Shown here in pieces: positions 45,756 through 57,059 of a DNA stretch of 64,000 bases (within the stretch, counting starts at the first letter, position 1; each line of letters begins with the position of its first letter). The translations under genes were made by a program, and so were the position numbers. The notes below the pieces were generated by a model. It saw only the letters and a list, made by a program, of their open reading frames with translations, was not told the origin of the DNA and did not search any database. The DNA lies in assembly GCF_964656455.1 (NCBI RefSeq), contig NC_135715.1, forward strand, positions 146,189,935-146,253,934, written 5' to 3'. Source of the stretch: Halichoerus grypus. Taxonomy: Eukaryota; Chordata; Mammalia; Carnivora; Phocidae.

Positions 45756-48753
45756 TAATTACACACACAAACACATGTGTGTAGATGTACAGTTAGAGGG
45801 ACAGAGATAGAGAGAGAGAGATTGAAAGAGAGCCAAACATAACTGTGTTTGTGATATAGTCAGGTTATAAAGTGCTTTTGAACTGAACTGACAGTTCAAT
45901 ATTGTCAAAGTCAAATTTGCTTTACAAAATACCAAAACCAACTCTTTGAAGTGACTACAATGGAAAAGTAGACAGGACAATTCTTCTTGTCCCAGCACTT
46001 AGATGTTCAATTGTCTCACCTGAAAAATTTTTAATCAAAAAAAACAAACTAAAAAAAAATGGCAGTTTGACATCTTTTGAATTTTACAGCACTGAAGTAC
46101 TACACAAAATGAATTAGATTAGGGGAAACCATTGTTATAGGAAATCATTGATGAATGGATTTTTTACTAAGGTGATTAGTTTGTCTGGCTTTTCTCTCAA
46201 GATGATTCATAGGTTGGTTCCTCACATTAGGCATTTTAGAGCAGAGAGAAGTGTCACTGGGGATCATTCTTTTTGTGAAAGCAGAAATGATGGACACTTG
46301 GCAAACAGTTTAAATTTGCTTTTGTTCTTGCCACTGAAATTTTCTTTGATAGCAAGTTTTAAAAAAAAATGGATGCAGTTGTTTCTTTATGGTATTTGTC
46401 AATGTGTCCAGAGGTCTCCGAATAGAGTGACTAACCAACATTCAGACTCCATGACAGTAACAAACTCATATCTAATTTGGAAAGCCTGTCATTCAAAAAA
46501 CTAAAAAAACAAGTTTGCTTAAATCAGGTTGTCTTACTGTTTCAAAAAACAAGGAATCAACTTGCTAAGTAGTATTTTGAAATATGAAAACCATAGAGAA
46601 AAGTGGTTAGATGACAAATCTAAACTATCATGATATATATTTTATAAAATGTTATTTGTTAGAAATACATTAAGATGTTGATTATTTAAAAAAATTTTAA
46701 TGATACCTGATTTCCACTAGAGATAGTGAGAATTAACATTTTAGAAATCAACATTTTCTTCATAAGGAAAATCTTTGTAAATTACTCTATGCTAAATTAA
46801 TAAGTAATTAATAGATCTATTTAAAGATTTTATTGTAATCAGCAGATGATATTGTTATTACAGAATTAGGAAGATACTACTATGAGATTTTAACTTTTAA
46901 TCTAACAAGATGTCCATGCCACTTATATGATTTTGCTGATCTATTAAATCTAAACTCCACCACTTTTAAGAGCTACAAACCAAAAATTTACTTATATAAT
47001 CCTTAGATAAATAATTGATCTCATGTTAGATATCCAAATGTTTTTTTAAAACATTGGACAGATTCTGAATATATCACTGAGGTATTTGTTGTCACAATAA
47101 CAGGTTGGGTTATAGCAGTATTAGATATTATTATGTATGTGGGAAGTTGTTGTAGGTACTAATGCAATATTTCACTAAGTACTAACTGAATGGTGTGCCC
47201 ATTAATGTATTAAAGTCTAATAATCTTGTTTATGCCAAATAAATGTCTGTGACCCAGATGTTTATGCTTTATACTTTTTCTGAAGGCTATCATACTTTAA
47301 ATAGAAAAGGAAATGTTTAAATAAAAGTTTGTCTGCAATTATATAACATTATGATGAAAGGAATCAAATAAATATATAAATAATTATCCTTAGCAGCTGA
47401 TTTATAGCTTTAAATCAGGCCATATAATTTCTTTATTAATATATTATAAATTTAATATAAAAAGTACCCATTTATCTGTCATAATTTTGAATATATATGT
47501 AGATATTTTTAAAAAATATTAACATATTGACTCTACTGAAATAAAAATAAGTCATTGTGATTAAGCAGACATATTCTAGTATGAAATGTTCAATGATAGA
47601 AAACCTGTTAATATAATTCATCACAACCATAGTTTAAATAATACAAAAAATACAATACAACCTGAAAAACTGAGTCCCAAAAACATTCCACATCAATTCT
47701 TCATTAATTTTTTTCAGAAGCTTAAGTGGATATAAAACCCATTTTAACAAATAATCCCCCAATATCAGTTGCTTAAGACAAAAAGGATTATTTCTTCTTC
47801 AATGTGTTCAACGGAGTTAAGGTTGAGGGTGCAGTAAGACCAAGTAAGGCCTCTCTCCACAAAGTCATTGGAGGAATCAATCTTTTAATCAGTGGGTTCT
47901 CTCCAGGCCTCAACTGGATTTTTGCATTCAGATGACATTCAGGGAAGGGGGGAGAGAATGTTAAAGACACATCTGGTTTTAATCACCTAGGCTCTAGGCC
48001 ATATATAGAACTGTGGTTATGTGACAGGTAGTTACATACCCCCATCTAATGCAAATAGGAAATGTAGCCCAGCAGTTCATCAAAGCAAAAAGGATGTAGA
48101 CATTGAAAAACAGTTTAGCTACTTTCTGCTGCACCAAAATTACAGGATGATTATTTTGATATAGTTAGAGGAATTATTAACATATATCTCATACTAGAGA
48201 TATTCCCAATAAAACAAAAAAGAAAAAAATTTATTATCACAGTTGCTATTCAACTTTTGAAAAAAAAAATTAGGAAAGTTTTAAGCCACTGAGAGGAAAA
48301 AATAGCAATAAAATTATCATCATTTATTCATGATTAGGATTATTTGGAAATCTCCAGGAAAACACCAAGAAACTAATAAAAGTAATTTTAAAAATGAAGT
48401 AAATGAATCAATTAAAAATATGTATTTACACAGCAATAGTTCTCCTGTAAGCTTAGTCCTTTAAAAATCCAACTCAGAAGAGATATAAAATAGAAAATCT
48501 ACTCTTTCAATTTAATAAAAATAAATTAAATAAGTGGAAAACATATCTTATTTCTGGATTAGAAGTCTCATTTGTGTGATAAGATCAACAATCTTTTTGT
48601 AAATGTTTTACATATATAAAACAAAACCCAAGAACAACGAAAACATGAAGGTGGGGTGATGGGAATCTAACAATACAAGTGTAAAAATCATCTGGAAACA
48701 AATTAAGTAAATGTGAGATAGACCAGTTATAATGAAATATTTACTCTGCAGAT
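45756..48753. other. Long single-copy stretch; no gene recognised
   Basis: About 3 kb, mostly AT-rich. The 118-codon plus-strand frame 46148-46504 lies in less AT-rich sequence but shows no domain I recognise. 47740-48110 (TCAGTTGCTTAAGACAAAAA, GGTTGAGGGTGCAGTAAGAC) resembles an ancient transposon or LTR fragment that I cannot name. Confidence 0.35.
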
Positions 48754-48767
48754 ATAAAACTAGTGGA

Positions 48768-49269
48768 ATCAATAGCTAAACTGTGGAAAGAGCTGAGATG
48801 TCCATCGACAGATGAATGGATAAAGATGTGGTATATATACACAATGGAATATTATTCAGCCATCAGAAAGGATGAATACTTACCATTTACATCGACGTGC
48901 ATGGATATTATGGGTATTATGCTGAGCAAAGTAAGTCAGTCAGAGAAAGACAATTATCATATAGGTTCACTCATATTTGGAATATAAGAAGCAGCACAGA
49001 GGATCATAGGGAAAGGGAGGGAAAGCTGAATGGGAAGTCATCAGAGAGGGAGAAAAACCATGAGAGACTCTTAACTATAGGAAACAAACTGAGGGTTGCT
49101 GGACGGGAGGTGGGTGGGAAGATGGGGTAATTGGGTGATGAGCATTAAGGAGGGCATGTGATGTGATGAACACCGGGTCTTATATGCAACTGATGAATTA
49201 TTGAACACTACATATGAAACTAATGATGTACTATATGTTGACTAATTGAATCTAAATAAAAATAAATAA
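48768..49269 (+). mobile_element. L1 3' piece, plus strand, 5'-truncated, with TSD
   Basis: Starts in the last part of ORF2 (AAACTGTGGAAAGAGCTGAG) and runs through the 3' UTR (CTTAACTATAGGAAACAAAC, GCATTAAGGAGGGCATGTG) to AATAAATAAATAAAA. TSD ATAAAACTAGTGGA at 48754-48767 and 49270-49283. The ORF2 end is readable to its natural stop (48985-48987), with [20 protein letters not shown] near its start. Confidence 0.95.
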
Positions 49270-49283
49270 ATAAAACTAGTGGA

Positions 49284-50917
49284 AAAAAATTATACCAAAT
49301 TATGTCACCTTATGGAATAGAATTTCTCAAAATGTTAAAAGAAGAAGAAATTACAAACAAAACAAGGAATAGTTGTGACTATTTTTTGTTATTTTGTTGT
49401 TATATATAAAATATACCCATACATAATATTGTCATTTAAAAAACCAGAGTAGCAAAACATTTGGAATTTTATTGAAATATATTCATATCTATAAATATAT
49501 TTATACATATACGTTTTACAAACCAAAAAGAAAATAGGAAGACAATTAAAATTAGATGACAGATAATTGTGCCTTTTAGCTGTTCATACATTTGTCATGG
49601 ACGAATATAATTTTCATTTTTGAGAGATCTAAATATAATCTATTTCTATTGACCAATAAATTTCTTGTATTCTCTCTATTCTTACATCTGTGATAGTTTA
49701 CAGTATCTGAGAGTGGCATTTTAATAGAAAGCATCAAATTTTATTGATAGTGTAATATTATAGTTCTAATTTACACAGTTTTAGAGATTTAGAACACAAA
49801 AAATTTTGCTGTTCAGTATTTTTGAAACTATTCAAAAGATACCCTCTGTATGTCACGTAATTTTTCAAAACCTTTAATGTTGGCCATGATTGCAGCAGGG
49901 TTATTTTGAGTTGCTCAAGCTCAGCATTTTCATACTCTCTTTCTCTCTCTTTTAGATAACACACATAATTTGGGTTTTAAATACCACAGGGAAAAAAATT
50001 ATGAAAACTAGAACGAACTAATATATACAGAAATGCATTGTTAATTTTATCTACAAACAGGCCACTCCATCTGTTCAAACATAATGCTCAAAACCAAGGA
50101 ATATGTTCCAAACCAAAGAGCATGATATTTGACAGATGGAGAGGTCTGTAAGCCTGTCTGGAGCATGGAATACTATAGAGTTTGTAGCAGGGTCCAATTT
50201 TCCACACTAAATGAAATCTAATCGAAATTTCTCCCCAATAAACATCAAAATCAGCACCAATTTTACCAATTGCTATGCACCATAGACCAACTCATCTTAT
50301 CTATTTTCTTTCTCATACACAAGAAACCCATATCTACTTTCTGAGTTAATTTTTAATTTTCATGGTTGTTCTCCTACATAAATAAGTACAAATGCCAAAC
50401 ATTTTTCATATAAAATAAAAGTCACTAATGAGTCAAACACAGGATGACTTACTCTTTAGCATTAAAATATCCCCATGTGAGTGCTATTTTTAAAATAATT
50501 AATCATTTAAGGATCCTATTATACTATATAAGATTTGGAAAAGGCTATGATAAAACTTTGATCAGGTTCTTCAATTTACAGAAATAAACAACAAAACAAG
50601 AAGCACAGGATATTTAATTGTCTTCCCTAAACGCATGCAGCTGGTGAGAGGCTAAATAAGATTTCTCTGTTTTTGTCCAGGGTTTTGTTCTAAAATCCGG
50701 CATTCTGATGTGTACTGAAGAACATGGGAGATTGGCTCACAACTATTAAAATTTCAGGGCAATTAAATCAGTAAAAAAACTTTGCAGAAAATGTCTATGT
50801 CATAGGTATTGCTAGGAACTGGGAATGCCATTTCTACTTATATAAATCAATCATAGGCTTATCAAATAGAGTGTGAGAACATACAGTGAGAAATGTGTAA
50901 TAAAATATATTGATATG
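49284..50917. other. AT-rich single-copy sequence with an unexplained hairpin
   Basis: No gene or repeat family recognised. An inverted repeat with 24-25-nt arms at 50065-50089 and 50118-50141 is listed separately. Confidence 0.4.
50065..50141. repeat. Imperfect hairpin, arms about 24 nt, loop 28 nt
   Basis: CTCCATCTGT, a one-base bulge, CAAA, four bases with two mismatches, then ATGCTC pair with GAGCAT...TTTGACAGATGGAG. About 20 of 24 positions pair. The loop holds two copies of AAACCAA and an inner GGAATATGTTCC. It could be a remnant of a small palindromic transposon, or a microRNA-like stem; neither is shown. Confidence 0.75.
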
Positions 50918-51245
50918 CAGGTGAACCTTGAACAACATGGCAGTTAAGGGCACCAACCTGTCACACAGTTGAAGATTCATATATAGCTTTTGACTTCCCC
51001 AAAACTTAAACACTAGTAGTCCACTGTAGACTGGAAGCCTTACCAATAATATAAAGTGTCAATTGATGCATGTTTTATATGTTAAATGTATTTTATACTG
51101 TATTCTTAAAATAAAGTAAGCTAGAGGAAAGGAAATGTTATTAAGAAAATCATAAGGAAAATACATTTACAGTACTCTACTGTAAAAAATTCCAGGTATA
51201 AATGGACCTACCGAGTTCAAATCCATGCTGTTTAAGGGTCAACTG
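50918..51245. mobile_element. MER8-like non-autonomous Tigger transposon
   Basis: Left end CAGGTGAACCTTGAACAACA pairs with the complement of the right end, CAGTTGACCCTTAAACAGC. The right flank is TA; the left flank TG is a likely decayed TA. Inside: CAGTACTCTACTGTAAA, TATTAAGAAAATCATAAGG, CTAGTAGTCCACTGTAGACT: the known order of MER8. 328 bp, no transposase. Confidence 0.9.
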
Positions 51246-51472
51246 TACATTGATTTGTGTCACATTCGATTTTAGTACCTGAAACTGGAACATATTTTAG
51301 TATCTAATCTCAACAATTTTAAAATTCAGAGCTATTTACGACTTTGCATCTCAGGAAACTTGGCATCATTTAAACCATACTTCTAGCTGTGCTCAGTTCC
51401 AAACTTGGGTAGGTATGACTATACCCTATCACCTGTGGTGGTTCTTGGGGCAGGCAAGAATATTTTATAACA

Positions 51473-51670
51473 GGGCGCCTGGGTGGCTCAGTTGGTTAAG
51501 CGACTGCCTTCGGCTCAGGTCATGATCCTGGAGTCCCGGGATCGAGTCCCGCATCGGGCTCCCTGCTCGGCGGGGAGTCTGCTTCTCCCTCTGACCCTCC
51601 TCCCTCTCATGCTCTCTGTCTCTCATTCTCTCTCTCAAATAAATAAATAAAATCTTTAAAAAAAAAAAAA
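51473..51670 (+). mobile_element. Youngest-looking CAN SINE, plus strand, perfect 17-bp TSD
   Basis: GGGCGCCTGGGTGGCTCAGT, GCGACTGCCTTCGGCTCAGG, GATCGAGTCCCGCATCGGGC, GCTCGGCGGGGAGTCTGC, a CT-rich stretch, TCAAATAAATAAATAAAATC and a pure A run. TSD AAGAATATTTTATAACA at 51456-51472 and 51671-51687 is perfect. Retention of many CpGs and the intact A run fit a recent insertion. The 78-codon antisense frame is the SINE's. Confidence 0.98.
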
Positions 51671-51789
51671 AAGAATATTTTATAACAATCTCAGAAGGCA
51701 TTCAAGCTTAACAGGAATTTCCACTAGGAAACTCTAAAAGGAACTCACTTCTTCCTTCTTCAGAGGTACTATAATTACATATGAATTTG

Positions 51790-52345
51790 AAAGGGAGCAG
51801 AATTTGCCACCCCAAAATATGCCTCTTTGTCATTAGGATAATCTTTAGCTGGTTATTTTTTTTTTAACTACAGGCACAGGAAAAATTCTGAAGACTAGTA
51901 GAAGTTACCCTTCTGTTAGAGAAAACTACATTTATAACAGAACTCTCCGTTCGTCAGGGTCTCTCTCTTTGTACCAGGAAGATGAAGATGTCTAAATCTC
52001 TAGAAATTTATTAATAGAGAAGGCACGGACTTCAATCTGCACAACCATACCCATGTTTACTCTTTTTTGCCTGATAGCCTCCCATAGCTGGCTCTCCCAT
52101 ACCCAACATCTTCTTTCATCTTTAATCTAGAGATGGTATTTAAGGTGTTGGCTTAGGCCAACTTGGGGAGTTATTTAGTTTTCCTGGATATCTTCCAAGA
52201 AGATACCTAGGAAAGGTATATACGGAGGTACACATATTATTAAACTTCTGTTTGTTTTTCTCCTATTAATCTGTCTTTTATTACAAGGGGGTTTCAGCCA
52301 AGAACATAGAAAGGTACAACGAAAATTATTTTTGCTCTCCCACAA
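51790..52345 (+). mobile_element. Probable solo LTR of an endogenous retrovirus
   Basis: I recognise the order GAATTTGCCACCCCAAAATA, GAAGACTAGTAGAAGTTACC, CAGGAAGATGAAGATGTC, GATACCTAGGAAAGGTATAT, TCTGTCTTTTATTACAAGGG and GTTTCAGCCAAGAACATAGA as a mammalian LTR. A TATA-like TATTTAAGG at 52136-52144 lies upstream of ATTATTAAACTTC, a polyadenylation-signal-like site, at about 52234. No internal retroviral sequence adjoins, so it is probably a solo LTR. End points and family are uncertain. Confidence 0.55.
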
Positions 52346-53306
52346 AACTGCTTGCTCTGAAAATATTTCCTTTCCTTCCATCTGAAAGAAATTGAATATT
52401 CAAACAACTTGACCATAAATTTAAAGACTGAAGTACTTATTCTTCATTTGTTGGGTATGAAAATCTTTATAATATTATGCAAAATTCAGGTAAAATCAAT
52501 ATTTCATAGCCATTCTTGAGCTGTCCTATCTACTTCTTCTCCAGTGATGAAATAAATTATTCTAGATTTTCACATCAGATATTCCATCACTGAGTGGCTG
52601 TATTATTATTTTGATAGGCATTTATTTGGCCATGTTATTCCCACATAAAATATTTTATCTCTCAAAGTTACATGGTTCTATTAAGTGCTATTTTGTGTTA
52701 CCAGGAACTGCCTAATGACATACTCTCCAATTTTTATTCTGAGGTTAATTCCCAATTATTTGAAATTTTACTGGAGCTGTATCTGTCTAAACCAATAAAA
52801 ATTAATTGAGAGGGTGTTTTCAAGGCCCAAGTAGCTCTTCAGATACTTCTTTAAATATTAGTATAAATTCTTCTTCTCTTTTAAGCTCCTGAATGTTAGT
52901 ATGTCTTCACATCCTTTATTCCCACATTCTTCTTTTTTCCTTATAATTTTAAACCTACCATATATCTGGCAATTGCTATGTATATGTGTATGTTGAACTT
53001 CAATTTCACCCTTCAGTTTGAAAAAATAAAGCAGACTCAGGAAGAGAAGGTAAACTTTTCTGTCCAGGAAAAAATCTTTTTTTCATCCACACCACCAGAT
53101 CGTCCCTATGCTGATCTCTCCCCAGAATTTCAGACTCATATACAGGTTCCTACTTAATCATCTGCTTGCAAATCTACCATTCACCCCAATCTTAAGGTTA
53201 GGTTTAGGTGGTGCAATATAGTAGGTATTTGAGAAATATGAGAAAATAGTAACTTCAAGAACAATGAAATTGAGTGGGTATTGGTAAGATCAACAGATGC
53301 TCAAAT
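52346..53306. other. Single-copy sequence
   Basis: No gene or repeat family recognised. Confidence 0.35.
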
Positions 53307-53321
53307 AAAAGAAAAGGAGAG

Positions 53322-54100
53322 TCTCCTCAATTTCTTTCATGAGTATTTTATAGTTTTCTGAGTACAGATCCTTTGCCTCTTTGGTTAGATTTATTCCTAG
53401 GTATCTTATGGTTTTGGGTGCAATTGTAAATGGGATCGACTCCTTAATTTCTCTTTCTTCTGACTTGCTGTTGGTGTATAGGAATGCCACTGATTTCTGT
53501 GCATTGATTTTATATCCTGCCACTTTACTGAATTCCTGTATGAGTTCTGGGAGTTTTGGGGTGGAGTCTTTTGGGTTTTTCACATAAAGTATCATATCAT
53601 CTGCAAACAGTGAGAGTTTGACTTCTTCTTTGCCGATTCGGATGCTTTTTATTTCTTTATGTTGTCTGATTGTTGTGGCTAGAACTTCTAGTACTATGTT
53701 GAATAGCAGTGGTGATAGTGGGCATCCCTGCCGTGTTCCTGACCTTAGGGGGAAAGCTCTCAGTTTTTCCCCATTGAGAATGATATTCGCTGTGGGTTTT
53801 TCATAGATGGCTTTTATGATATTGAGGTATGTACCCTCGATCCCTATACTCTGAAGAGTTTTGATCAAGAAAGGATGCTGTACTTTGTCAAATGCTTTTC
53901 TGCATCTATTGAGAGGATCATATGGTTCTTGTTCTTTCTTTTATTAATTTATTGTATCACATTGATTGATTTGCAGATGTTGAACCAACCTTGCAGCCCA
54001 GGAGTAAATCCCACTTGGTCATGGTGAATAATCCTTTTAATGTACTGTTGGATCCTATTGGCTAGTATTTTGGTGAGAATTTTTGCATCCATGTTCATAG
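53322..54100 (-). pseudogene. L1 ORF2 reverse transcriptase part (inverted segment)
   Basis: The minus frame 53290-53868 reads [58 protein letters not shown]: the RT fingers and palm, with the two catalytic Asp of FADD present. A one-base loss in a T run (plus-strand 53894-53899) shifts the frame relative to the upstream piece (53949-54137, ending [13 protein letters not shown]), which ends at an in-frame stop at 53949-53951. The copy at 60.4 kb has that same stop. Confidence 0.92.
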
Positions 54101-55391
54101 GAAGACACAAAGAAATGGAAAAACATTCCATGCTCATGGATTAGAAGAACAAATATTGTGAAGATGTCAATGCTACCTAGAGCAATCTACACATTCAATG
54201 AAATCCCTATCAAAATGCCATCAACTTTTTTCAAAGAAATGGAACAAATAATCCTAAAATTTGTATGGAACCAGAAAAGACCCCAAATAGCCAGAGGAAT
54301 GTTGAAAAAGAAAAGCAAAGCTGGTGGCATCACAATTCCGGACTTCAAGCTCTATTACAAAGCTGTCATCATCAAGACAGTATGGTACAGGCACAAAAAC
54401 AGACACATAGGTCAATGGAACAGAATAGAGAGCCCAGAAATGGACCCTCAACTCTATGGTCAACTAATCTTCACCAAAGCAAGAAAGAATGTCCAATGGA
54501 AAAAAGACAGTCTCTTCAACAAATGGTGTTGGGAAAATTGGACAGCCACATGCAGAAGAATGAAACTGGACCATTTCCTTAACACCACACACAAAAATAG
54601 ACTCCAAATTGTTGAAAGACCTAAATGTGAGACAGGAGTCCATCAAAATCCTAAAGGAGAACACAGGCAGCAACCTCTTCAACCTCAGCCGCAGCAACTT
54701 CTTCCTAGAAACATTGCCAAAGGCAAGGGAAGCAAGGGCAAAAATTATTGGGACTTCATCAAGATAAGAAGCTTTTGCACAGCAAAAGAAACAATCAACA
54801 AAACCAAAAGACAACTGACAAAATGGGAGAAGATATTTGCAAATGACATATCAGATAAAGGGCTAGTATCCAAAATTATAAAGAACTTATCAAACTCAAC
54901 ACCCAAAAATAAATAATCCAATTAAGAAATGGGCAGAAGACATGAACAGACATTTTTCCAAAGAAGACATCCAAATGGCCAACAGACACATGAAAAAGTG
55001 CTCAACATTGCTCGGCATCAGGGAAATCAAAATCAAAACCTCAATGAGATACCACCTCACACCAGTCAGAATGGCTAAAATTAACAAGTCAGGAAACAAC
55101 AGATGTTGGCAGGGATGCGGAGAAAGGGGAACACTCCTACACTGTTGGCAGGAATGCAAGCTGGTGCAACCACTCTGGAAAACAGTATGGAGGTTCCTCA
55201 AAAAGTTGAAAATAGAGCTATCATACGAACCAGCAATTGCACTACTGGGTATTTACCCCAAAGATACAAATGTAGGGATCCGAAGGGGTATGTGCACCCC
55301 AATGTTTATAGCAGCAATGTCCACAATAGCCAAACTATGGAAAGAGCCAAGATGTCCATCAACAGATGAATGGATAAAGAAGATGTAGTAT
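54101..55391 (+). pseudogene. L1 ORF2 C-terminal part (sense segment)
   Basis: Frame 54158-54916 gives the region after RT ([40 protein letters not shown]). A one-base insertion near 54610 throws about 45 codons out of frame (VERPKCETGVHQNPKGEHRQ) until the frame is regained near KNYWDFIK. A further base loss near 54910 ends it, and 54942-55388 continues as the cysteine-rich end ([20 protein letters not shown]). Not functional. Confidence 0.92.
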
Positions 55392-55559
55392 ATAATGGAA
55401 TATTATGCAGCCATCAAAAGGAATGAAATCTTACCATTTGCAATGACATGGATGGAACTGGAGGGTATTATGCTGAGCGAAAGAAGTCAGAGAAAGACAT
55501 GTATCATATGACCTCACTGATATGAGGAATTCTTAATCTCAGGAAACAAACTGAGGGAT

Positions 55560-55963
55560 GCTGGAGTGGTGGGGGGTGGGAGGGATGGGGTGGCTGGGTG
55601 ATAGACTTTGGGGAGGGCATGTGCTATGGTGAGCACTGTGAATTGTGTAAGACTGTTGAATCACAGACCTGTACCTCTGAACCAAATAATACATTATATG
55701 TTAAAAAAAAGAAGAAGATAGCAGGAAGGGGAGAATGAAGGGGGGGGAATCGGAGGGGGAGATGAACCATGAGAGACTATGGACTCTGAGAAACAAACTG
55801 AGGGTTCTGGGGGGGGGGATGGGTTAGGCTGGTGATGGGTATTAAGGAGGGCACGTATTGAATGGAGCACTGGGTGTTATACGCAAACAATGAATCATGG
55901 AACACTACATCAAAAACTAATGATGTAATGTATGGTGATTAACATAACATAATAAAATTTAAA
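55560..55963 (+). repeat. Full 3' UTR of the young carnivore L1 family
   Basis: Two G-rich blocks (GGTGGGGGGTGGGAGGGATG near 55567-55587 and the GGGGGGGGG run at 55810-55818) separated by a purine-rich stretch with a short A run. A G-rich 3' UTR able to form G-quadruplex is a known trait of mammalian L1. Other copies: 7585-7942, 41985-42250 (antisense), 61970-62375. Confidence 0.9.
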
Positions 55964-56351
55964 AAAAGAAAAGGAGAGGTTGAGAACAATTAACAGGCCA
56001 TTGAAAATTAAGTGTGAAAGCCAGTTGGTGTCACTGGTAAGAAAAAAAAAAAGATGTCCTCATCTCTTAATTTGGAAGGTGCTGAGGACACTAACTTGAG
56101 AAAACCCAGCTAAATAATATTAATTACAACCACTATGCCAGATGTTTTAGTCTTACTACAATAGGTCCTTTCTATATAAAAGAGCTAGAAATATGCTTTT
56201 ATAAGGAATGGGCATGTATTATAGATCTGGGTTTTCTTTTTCTGTCTACAAGGAAGCCCTGGCATCACCGCATGGCTTATGAAATGTCACAGGATCCAAT
56301 ACAACATTAAGTGAGATCCTGGGATCCCTTTTAGAGGAGAGGTATAAAAGT

Positions 56352-56921
56352 GTGCTCATGAGTTTTAGATTCACTGATTGTACAGGAACTGCTAGCTGGA
56401 AAGAAAGATCTTACAGTTTGCTGAAGGCACAGCTAGAGCACCAGCTTGAAGAAACTTTAGAAGGATATACAGATAAACCACTCTATACTGTATATAAAGA
56501 ATATATCTCAAGTCAAAGATTTTTACAAGGAACTACATCCTCACGAATCTTGACTATACTTACCATCACTCCCAGGGAACTTCTTGGGGGATTTGTTCTT
56601 CCCATCACTATTTCTCTGTGTTCCATAGCATTAGAAGCCTTAGTCATCAAAGGCAGAGCACTCCTTCCAGGAGACACAGGAAGAGCCCTAGTGAGCTACA
56701 ACCTATGTGTATTGGTGGGGCACCTCGGGTTTCTTATACCTGGGGACCAAAAGATTAAAAAAATAATAATAAGCACTCTCTTGGTAGGACTAATTGAACC
56801 TATCGGAAAGTGCAAGGGTGGCTTCCACAATGGAGGCAAAGAGCAATATATTTTGAAGCCAGGTGATCTGCTCCATTGTCTCTTGGAACTTACTCCCTTG
56901 AGCAGTTGTGAGTATAAATGA
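56352..56921 (+). pseudogene. Degraded retroviral dUTPase-like frame, probably ERV-L type pol end
   Basis: An open frame of 189 codons. Its second half (about residues 95-180) recalls retroviral dUTPase: a LLPGDTGRA-like turn, a LGFLIPGDQK stretch, and HNGGKEQYILKPGDLLHCLL near the end. The substrate-binding motif expected between these is not recognisable: the usual Asp position reads as LIEPIGK. Residues 1-90 are not identified. It is followed directly by an LTR, and dUTPase at the 3' end of pol is characteristic of ERV-L elements. What is seen is a fragment with lost key residues; family and function are inference. Confidence 0.55.
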
Positions 56922-57059
56922 ACAGATATAGCATCCCTGGCCTTTGCAGAACATGTTGATGGGGGACTCAGATCACTCAGCGATAAGGTTCTAAATAAGG
57001 CTAGTAGAGGTGGTAGCTGAGGGTGAAGGGAACCTAGAACAAATAGTAGAAGAGAGAGA

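Larger units (their letters stand above)
53322..55963 (+). mobile_element. Young L1, plus strand, 2.6 kb, inverted 5' segment, perfect TSD
   Basis: 53322 to about 54100 is antisense L1 (RT region of ORF2); from about 54101 the sense strand runs from GAAGACACAAAGAAATGG through the end of ORF2 and the 3' UTR to AATAAAATTTAAAAAAAG. In L1 coordinates the inverted part ends at GAAATTGAGG and the sense part starts at AGGAAGACACAAAG, so nothing is lost or duplicated at the outer switch point. TSD AAAAGAAAAGGAGAG at 53307-53321 and 55964-55978. This is a textbook twin-primed insertion. Confidence 0.97.

Noticed and set aside
46148..46504. 118-codon plus-strand frame
   Set aside because: No domain or homology that I recognise, no splice or promoter support; kept only as a note in the single-copy stretch.
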